NCBI GenBank assembly: GCA_035650355.1
Contig: DASRHT010000056.1
Coordinates: 71,369-135,368, forward strand
DNA: 64,000 bases
Source: DASRHT01 sp035650355
GTDB lineage: Bacteria; Chloroflexota; Ktedonobacteria; Ktedonobacterales; Ktedonobacteraceae
Direction: 5' to 3'
Shown here: one piece after another, positions 58,870 to 64,000 of the stretch
Numbering within the stretch: the stretch's first letter is position 1
Layout of the letters: every line of letters starts with the position of its first letter
The notes under the pieces: model-generated
What the model saw: the letters and a program-made list of their open reading frames with translations, nothing else
Told to the model about the DNA's origin: nothing
Database searches by the model: none
Translations under genes and position numbers: made by a program

Positions 58870-59607
58870 ATGAGCATTTCTAATGATACAGGGGATAAAA
58901 TAACGCCCCATCCAGCATTTCGGTCCTCAATTGATCTGTTGATCTGGGCGATTATCGCTATTCAGGTGATCGTGGCGGTGTACGGCTTTGTGGTGTTGCC
59001 TGATACTATACCCATTCACTGGGGATTCAATGGTCAGGCGGATGGCTATGGCCCAAAATGGGTGGGCACGTTTCTCCATCCGCTGATCAGCATAGGGATC
59101 TATCTGCTCATCCGTGTGTTGATGACGGCTGGCCCACGCCTGGGAGGGCGTGAAAACGTTGCGGCCAATCTTCAGGTTGGGAAGATAGTCCTGGCAAGCG
59201 TCATGCTGTTTATGCTGATTATCCAGCTTTCAACCATTGCGCAGGCTATGGGCGTGAGTTTTAATATGTCTATGGTGATAATGCTGGCGGTCTCGGTGCT
59301 TTTCATCTTCCTGGGCAACTACACGGGCAAGATGCGCCGCAATTTCTGGATGGGCATTCGCACGCCCTGGACCCTGACCAGCTCAGTTGTATGGGAACGT
59401 ACTCACCGGCTGGGTGGTTGGCTTTTCGTCGCGGCTGGCCTGCTTGGTATTCCAGCCAGCTTTGTGCCAGCTTTGCGTCTCTGGGGAGTGGTTGTGCCGA
59501 TTATTGCTGTTTGCATCTTTCTCTATATCTATTCATATATCTGCTACCAACAACAGGTACGGGGCGGGCATGAGCCCTTATCGCCACCATTTGAGGGGGA
59601 CAACTAA
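58870..59607 (+). CDS. SdpI-like membrane protein (DUF1648 + SdpI domains)
   Basis: 245 residues from the ATG at 58870 (GGGGAGGG upstream). About six membrane segments. The DUF1648 part reads VVLPDTIPIHWGFNGQADGYGPKW, and the SdpI part NYTGKMRRNFWMGIRTPWTLTSSVVWERTHRLGGWLFVAAG. In Bacillus, SdpI protects against the SdpC toxin and sequesters SdpR at the membrane. The next gene encodes an SdpR-like repressor, so the same two-gene logic is likely here. No toxin gene is visible. Confidence 0.88.
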   Translation: MSISNDTGDKITPHPAFRSSIDLLIWAIIAIQVIVAVYGFVVLPDTIPIHWGFNGQADGYGPKWVGTFLHPLISIGIYLLIRVLMTAGPRLGGRENVAANLQVGKIVLASVMLFMLIIQLSTIAQAMGVSFNMSMVIMLAVSVLFIFLGNYTGKMRRNFWMGIRTPWTLTSSVVWERTHRLGGWLFVAAGLLGIPASFVPALRLWGVVVPIIAVCIFLYIYSYICYQQQVRGGHEPLSPPFEGDN

Positions 59608-59621
59608 ATAACAAGCAATAA

Positions 59622-59948
59622 TCAGAGATCGGAGATGCGCTCGTCTTCTTCTCTGTCAAGAGAAACTCCATTCTCGCCGGAGGAATCATCGATTCCTCCG
59701 AACCAGTCCAGAATCTCTGCCATTAAATCCTGAAAAACGGTCGTGTTGAGCGAATAGACCTGGAATTGCCCACGCCGCTCGACGCGCACCAGGTCCGCCA
59801 GCTTCAACATCGTCAGGTGATGCGAGAGCGCCGTGCGACTGATGCCCGCGTATTCCGCTAACTCCCCTGCCGTACGCTCTCCTCCGCGCAGATATTTGAG
59901 AATACGTCGCCGCGTGGGATCGGCGATGGCTTTATAGGCTTCTTGCAT
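59622..59948 (-). CDS. ArsR/SdpR-like winged-helix repressor
   Basis: 108 residues. The opening AIADPTRRRILKYLRGGERTAGELAEYAGISRTALSHHLTMLKLADLVRVERRGQFQVYSLN is a classic ArsR DNA-binding core, without the metal-binding cysteines. Combined with the adjacent SdpI-like gene it fits the SdpR autorepressor type. No palindrome like 58746 is found before this gene itself, so it probably acts in trans on sdpI and on the ABC operon at 62789. Confidence 0.9.
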   Translation of the reverse strand: MQEAYKAIADPTRRRILKYLRGGERTAGELAEYAGISRTALSHHLTMLKLADLVRVERRGQFQVYSLNTTVFQDLMAEILDWFGGIDDSSGENGVSLDREEDERISDL

Positions 59949-60043
59949 AGTCTACCCAATATCCTGACTCTCTTACAGAGAAGTACTAAAAGGCAGGCGC
60001 ACGACCTGCCTCCCTACATGTTACAACAAGATCAAAACGCGCG

Positions 60044-60958
60044 TTATGCTACAGGCGGATTTTCTGCTACTGCCGTCGATGCAGGCGGTTCCGCCGGCGA
60101 TCCTGCTATCTGCCCGTTATCGCCACGATCACGCAATCGCCAGATGATCCAGAGCGCAATCAGGCCGAAGATTGCTATAATGCCTTCAACCAGCAGAGAG
60201 ACGCCCAGGCTCGCGCCCAATATTTGCACTACGATCACAGCGGTAAAGTCAACTATCGCATGGGCCAGGATTGCCAGCCAGAGCCAGTTCAGATTATTGC
60301 GCCGGAACACCTGAAGCACAATCACCGAGAGCGCGATATGGACCGGCAGCGTCCATAGGCGTTCCCAGGCTCCTAGCAAAGGAGACCAGACTGGCTGCGC
60401 ATTGAGCGCCGCAAACTGCCGTACCACCTGAGCATGCTGTGCGGCAGGGAGCGCCGCAGGATTTGCATTCAATATATACATCAAGGTGAGTATATTGATC
60501 AACGTTAAAAGCTGCTGGCCGCCGACCAGGAGCATCGATTCCAGGCCGCCATGACCAATGCCATACATGACAGCCTTATTCCATGTCTTCTCCTCGCGCC
60601 TCATCAAGAAGCGATACCCCACGTAACGACCGACCTCTTCAAACAATCCCGCGGTTAGCGCCAGGATCACCAGCCAGGAGATGCGGAACGTGGCCGATGC
60701 CTGCAACTGGCGTGCAAACACGTTTTGCAGGATAACCACAGCAGGCACGCGCGTAATCATCTGGAAGACAAAGAAGATCAGCGCCCCAAAGCCAAAGTAG
60801 CGCCAGCCGACCTTGAGCCGCCTGTGGGCAATGATTGCCAGTATGATAGGATAGCCGACACTGAAAATGAAGGCCACTGCCAGACTGGCGACAAAGCCCG
60901 GATTGACTTGAATCGCCGATGCCGACATAAAAGTGATTTGAACTGCTAATGGCGACAT
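60044..60958 (-). CDS. YhfC-like intramembrane glutamic-type protease homologue
   Basis: 304 residues from the ATG at 60958, which has AAAGGA upstream. About seven or eight membrane segments. Motifs FEEVGRYVGYR, GIGHGGLESMLLVG and LAHAIVDFTAVIV match the YhfC family pattern of E/EE plus two His-containing helices. A polar, alanine-rich C-terminal tail follows. It lies 63 bases after the ABC permease gene on the same strand, so it is likely the third gene of that operon. Confidence 0.85.
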   Translation of the reverse strand: MSPLAVQITFMSASAIQVNPGFVASLAVAFIFSVGYPIILAIIAHRRLKVGWRYFGFGALIFFVFQMITRVPAVVILQNVFARQLQASATFRISWLVILALTAGLFEEVGRYVGYRFLMRREEKTWNKAVMYGIGHGGLESMLLVGGQQLLTLINILTLMYILNANPAALPAAQHAQVVRQFAALNAQPVWSPLLGAWERLWTLPVHIALSVIVLQVFRRNNLNWLWLAILAHAIVDFTAVIVVQILGASLGVSLLVEGIIAIFGLIALWIIWRLRDRGDNGQIAGSPAEPPASTAVAENPPVA

Positions 60959-61021
60959 AAAAGAAGAATCCTTTCTTGCATCTCTCACACTTTCTTGGAT
61001 AGACAGATCGCTTGAGCAACG

Positions 61022-61807
61022 TTATTTCCAGCGGGTCAGGATCGTCTCGCGCTGAAAAATCTGCGTCATAACCCAGACGGCGAACAACGCCAGAGCTGCC
61101 AGGATCACGGCCACGATCAGCGTAAAGACCGGACCAAGCACCTGGATGCCAGCCGCCTGCCCGAAAAACACGGCGAAGAACGGTACGATAATCCAGACCG
61201 ATACCTGCTGGGCCGTCCTGGGATCGTTGACGCGCGACGAAATGGCGATCATGACCGCGATAGAGATGAGGCCAATTAATGGCGACCAGACCAGAAACAG
61301 GATCAGCCAGCCGGGGCTGACAATCGCGAAGAAGACGCGCTGGCTACTCGTCAATAGCGCCATGCCAATAATAAAAATCAGCCCGCTCAGCCAGGTCACA
61401 CCAACGCCCGGGATCAGCGCGGCCAGGCTCTTGCCAACCAGCAATTCCCAGGTCCGTGTCGGCGTTGCCAGCAGCGGCTCCAGCGTGCGGCTCGTCTTCT
61501 CGCCAACGACGCTATAGGAGGCGACGATGCTGGTGATAATCGATGGCAGCAACAGGAAGAGCACGGAGAGCTGCATACCAACCAGCGCCTGCGCAATCTC
61601 GGGGGGAGACATGTGGCCGAGCTGTGAAAGATTGCTGGCCCGCGGTAAATTGAGATTGCCGGTAGAGCCGGTATGCGCGACTCCATAGACGACTACCAGC
61701 GGCAACAGCGCGAAGATCAATGGTGGCAGTACCATACTGATAATGAGCATTCGTTGCTGCCTGATTTCCAACCATTCTTTGTACAGAATGACCATAATTT
61801 TATGCAT
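61022..61807 (-). CDS. ABC-2 type transporter permease
   Basis: 261 residues from the ATG at 61807, with GAGGAG ten bases upstream. An initial helix segment (VILYKEWLEIRQQRMLIISMVLPPLIFALLPLVVVYG) is followed by five more membrane segments, including ITSIVASYSVVGEKTSRTLEPLLATPTRTWELLVGKSLAALIPG, the ABC-2 signature. It lies 25 bases after the ATPase gene. It is NatB-like, and the exported substrate is unknown. Confidence 0.9.
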   Translation of the reverse strand: MHKIMVILYKEWLEIRQQRMLIISMVLPPLIFALLPLVVVYGVAHTGSTGNLNLPRASNLSQLGHMSPPEIAQALVGMQLSVLFLLLPSIITSIVASYSVVGEKTSRTLEPLLATPTRTWELLVGKSLAALIPGVGVTWLSGLIFIIGMALLTSSQRVFFAIVSPGWLILFLVWSPLIGLISIAVMIAISSRVNDPRTAQQVSVWIIVPFFAVFFGQAAGIQVLGPVFTLIVAVILAALALFAVWVMTQIFQRETILTRWK

Positions 61808-61832
61808 TATTTTTGACTCCTCGTATGGGCGT

Positions 61833-62789
61833 TTAACGTTGTGTAGCCGCCGGTTGCTCGCCTTCGCTTTTGCCGTTCTCGACCAACTCCAGGTAAACAT
61901 CCTCTAAAGAGTGAGCAATTGGCGCAACTGTGCGGATCTGAGCGCCCGCGTATACCAGAGCGTGGATCAGCGCCGGATTCTGCTTATCGGGATCGTCCAG
62001 CCCAATCGAGAGTATGCTCTCCCGAGCGGTGACATTATGCACAAAAGGCAACGCTTTGACCGTCTCGATCCATTGGGAGGCGTCGCCAGCCACCCGCACC
62101 TCTGCGCCGCGTCCAAAGAGGCCAACGCGCAGATTCTCCGGCGTATCCAGGCGTACCAGCTTCGTGCGAAAGACAGCGATCAGGTCGCACAGTTCGTCCG
62201 CCTCGGGAAGATTATGCGTTGTCAGGAAGATTGTGCGTCCCTCGCTTTTCAGGCTCTTGATGAAGTCGCGTACCACCCGTGAAGCTTCGGGATCGAGTCC
62301 GGCGGTTGGCTCATCTAGAAAGACAATTTTCGGCTCATGCAGCAATGCGCGGGCAATTGCCACCTTCTGACGCATGCCCTTCGAGAAGCCGCCAACCTTA
62401 TCATCGCGCCGATCCCACAGATCGAGCAAGCGTAGGTAGCGCTCGGCATGTTCGGCGGCACGCTGAGCCGGAAGGTTATAGAGCTGACCAAAAAACACCA
62501 GATTTTGCAGCGCCGTCAGCCGCTCATACAGCCCTGGCGTCTCCGTCAGAATGCCGACCGACTGGCGAATAACCTCATCGTCGGTGCCCACCTCGTGCCC
62601 ATTGACAGTAGCCGAGCCGCTCGTCGGAGCAATCAAAGAGGCCAGCATGCGTACCGTCGTCGTCTTGCCCGCGCCGTTCGGTCCCAGGAACCCAAAAACG
62701 GTCCCCTCAGGAATAGCGAGCGTCAAGCCATCCACGGCCACCCGCTCCCCGAAGGCCCGCGTCAGTTGATGTGTCTCAATAGCATTCAT
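61833..62789 (-). CDS. ABC transporter ATP-binding protein (CcmA/NatA-like)
   Basis: 318 residues. Walker A is GFLGPNGAGKTTTVRML, signature GGFSKGMRQKVAIARAL, Walker B KIVFLDEPTAGLDPEASR, H-loop IFLTTHN. A C-terminal extension of about 100 residues (FRTKLVRLDTPENLRVGLFGRGAEVRVAG...) is typical of the multidrug or antibiotic export class. It is the first gene of a three-gene unit (ATPase, permease, YhfC-like) and is preceded by the palindrome at 62820-62839. Confidence 0.93.
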   Translation of the reverse strand: MNAIETHQLTRAFGERVAVDGLTLAIPEGTVFGFLGPNGAGKTTTVRMLASLIAPTSGSATVNGHEVGTDDEVIRQSVGILTETPGLYERLTALQNLVFFGQLYNLPAQRAAEHAERYLRLLDLWDRRDDKVGGFSKGMRQKVAIARALLHEPKIVFLDEPTAGLDPEASRVVRDFIKSLKSEGRTIFLTTHNLPEADELCDLIAVFRTKLVRLDTPENLRVGLFGRGAEVRVAGDASQWIETVKALPFVHNVTARESILSIGLDDPDKQNPALIHALVYAGAQIRTVAPIAHSLEDVYLELVENGKSEGEQPAATQR

Positions 62790-62819
62790 AACACCCTCTA
62801 ATAAGACTCGCTTTTCAAT

Positions 62820-62839
62820 ATTTCAGCATTTACTGAAAT
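62820..62839. promoter_or_regulatory. Predicted ArsR/SdpR-type operator before the ABC operon
   Basis: ATTTCAG-CATTTA-CTGAAAT, extended to 10-bp arms (AATATTTCAG / CTGAAATATT at 62818-62841), 31 bases upstream of the ATPase start. Same arms and spacing as 58746-58765. Confidence 0.7.
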
Positions 62840-63055
62840 ATTAGTATAGAGGGCTGAGATTTGTCAAGGGGAACAAAAAAGTACACGCAGTTTACCACAT
62901 CGAACTGTTCAGCTTTGCGCGAGGCTTCACGATGACCTCGCTGAGCAGGCGCCTCGCGCAGAGCCTCACAGGCGATCAAAGGTCCAAATCAGGGCAGCAC
63001 AGGGCCGTATTGACCTTTCTAAAAGAACCTCCCGAAAGTAGCTTCGCGCTATCAC

Positions 63056-63084
63056 TTGCGTGAATTGGCTCGTAATGCTATATT
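63056..63084 (+). promoter_or_regulatory. Possible CRISPR leader promoter
   Basis: TTGCGT (63056-63061) and TATATT (63079-63084) with 17 bases between, just 13 bases before the first repeat. It suggests rightward transcription. Confidence 0.4.
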
Positions 63085-63097
63085 GTAAGGGTGGTAG

Positions 63098-63657
63098 GCA
63101 AAAAGGTAGGAGGAGCCCGGGAGGGATTGGAACTTCTCCTTTCTCCACTCATAGTAATCCTCTACTCACTGTCGAAAAGGAAAGAGGAGCCCGGGAGGGA
63201 TTGGAACATGTGCAGGGCCGTTAAGAATTTGCACGAGTAATCAAGGCGTCAGAAAGGGTGCGAGGAGCCCGGCAGGGATTGGAACCTCTAAACACGTACA
63301 TGAGATTCTCTTTTTCTTTTTGACGTCAGAAAGGGTGCAAGGAGCTCGGCAGGGATTGGAACGACATTTGTTGATGAAGCCATGCCAGAGCCTCGTCCGT
63401 GGCTGAAAGGGAGGAGGAGCCCGGCAGGGATTGGAACATTGGAAGATCTTTGCGTAACAGCCACCGGCGACCCGCTGAAAGGGAGGAGGAGCCCGGCAGG
63501 GATTGGAACATTGATGCCATCGTGCTTAGGCTGTTGCTGCATGGGTCGGCTGAAAGGGAGGAGGAGCCCGGCAGGGATTGGAACAAGATCCCCCACGGCA
63601 GAGCACACAAGGAAGCGATGGCTGAAAGGGTGCAAGGAGCCCGGCAGGGATTGGAAT
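63098..63657 (+). CRISPR. CRISPR array, eight 36-bp repeats, seven spacers
   Basis: Repeats begin GCTGAAAGGG and end CAGGGATTGGAAC, ending at 63133, 63207, 63285, 63362, 63437, 63509, 63584 and 63657. Spacing is 72-78 bases, so spacers are 36-42 bases. The three repeats ending 63437, 63509 and 63584 are identical. The first two have GGGAGGG in place of GGCAGGG. The fourth has GAGCTCGG. The last ends AAT and shares a GGGTGCAAGGAG variant with the fourth. No cas gene is in the window, so the type cannot be assigned. Confidence 0.93.
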
Positions 63658-63689
63658 CGTCGGATGCCCAACAGTGTACTGCAAGCAAG

Positions 63690-63863
63690 CAGGGCAAGCG
63701 CGAGGCCCCCTCACCACCCATGCCCATCCCCTTGCCCCTACCCACGCCCTCCAACATCGCATCTCATCCAAAAACAAAACCGAACGGGACCTGTTATGTT
63801 CGACCGGAGGCGTAGGGGCAAGGGGATGGGCGGAAATGGGGCGGGGGCCTCGCGCTTGCCCTG
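63690..63863. repeat. Large inverted repeat beside the CRISPR array
   Basis: The 52-base arms 63690-63741 (CAGGGCAAGCGCGAGGCCCC...CTTGCCCCTAC) and 63812-63863 (GTAGGGGCAAGGGG...TTGCCCTG) are near-perfect inverses around a 70-base loop. It is a MITE-like or double REP structure of the GTAGGGGCA family. Confidence 0.7.
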
Positions 63864-64000
63864 ACAATTACCCACAAGTAAGCCCATCAGCGAGATGAAC
63901 GCCGTGCAGCAGCAGTTGGAGGGTCTGCCAGCCTCTCCAGAGGGTGAGCCATCCCGGGTCCCCATCGCTCTTGCGACCTAAGAAGCCCCCCAACTTCGCC
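63864..64000. other. Window end, no assignable gene
   Basis: A short plus-strand frame ends LEGLPASPEGEPSRVPIALAT at a TAA at 63979-63981, possibly the tail of a degraded gene. Nothing else is supported. Confidence 0.3.

Noticed and set aside
63326..63864. Proline- and serine-rich frames over the CRISPR array
   Set aside because: The repeating peptide is the CRISPR repeat in translation.

Overview
The window looks like chromosomal DNA of a member of the Chloroflexota, most plausibly class Ktedonobacteria. This is an inference from four things. There is a complete LysW carrier-protein lysine pathway, T-box leaders typical of Gram-positive-like lineages, many PAS/GAF histidine kinases plus a STAND regulator, and a dense load of small dispersed palindromic repeats (GTAGGGGCA...TTGCCC type and several others). 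No rRNA or tRNA gene was found.

Layout. 1-4.9 kb: secreted or membrane proteins (a Cys-paired PQQ-like beta-propeller, an LpqC-type esterase, a membrane zincin, a VOC protein) and a decayed secreted-protein gene. 5-16.5 kb: the best-defined system, a lysine (alpha-aminoadipate) operon preceded by a MITE-like element, a promoter and two tandem T-box leaders. Its order is lysW, lysX, lysY, lysZ, a lysJ-lysK fusion, homocitrate synthase, homoaconitase large and small subunits, and homoisocitrate dehydrogenase. LysW carries aminoadipate, LysX attaches it, LysZ/LysY/LysJ phosphorylate, reduce and transaminate it, and LysK releases lysine. Only the aminoadipate aminotransferase (LysN) is absent. 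Dispersed repeats sit inside lysX, the lysJ-lysK linker and the lysK part without breaking the frame.

16.5-30 kb: a response regulator and kinase pair, a GAF/PAS kinase, a DoxD-like protein, a STAND/TPR regulator flanked by two secreted crystallin/I36-like proteins, and two overlapping PAS kinases. 30-42 kb: a membrane protein, an iron-sulfur flavoprotein (GltD-like) with two paralogous five-TM proteins, a universal stress protein, a 919-residue membrane protein, a SirB1-like protein and a membrane MutS homologue. 42-58.7 kb: an SDR enzyme, two GT-C type glycosyltransferases, ilvD, a second universal stress protein, a P-loop kinase, a kelch lipoprotein, a DUF983 protein, a D-Ala-D-Ala carboxypeptidase, a metallophosphoesterase with an acidic insert, and pth.

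58.7-62.9 kb: an SdpI-like protein, an ArsR/SdpR-like repressor, and an ABC transporter with a YhfC-like protein. Near-identical ATTTCAG-N6-CTGAAAT palindromes lie before sdpI and before the ABC operon, suggesting one small regulon. 63.1-63.66 kb: an eight-repeat CRISPR array with no cas genes in view. The window ends in repeat DNA.

Three intergenic loci hold a roughly 165-bp element with inverted ends and 9-10 bp target duplications, so at least one non-autonomous transposon family has moved here. Start sites were chosen by visible ribosome binding sites. All functional names come from motif reading, not database searches.
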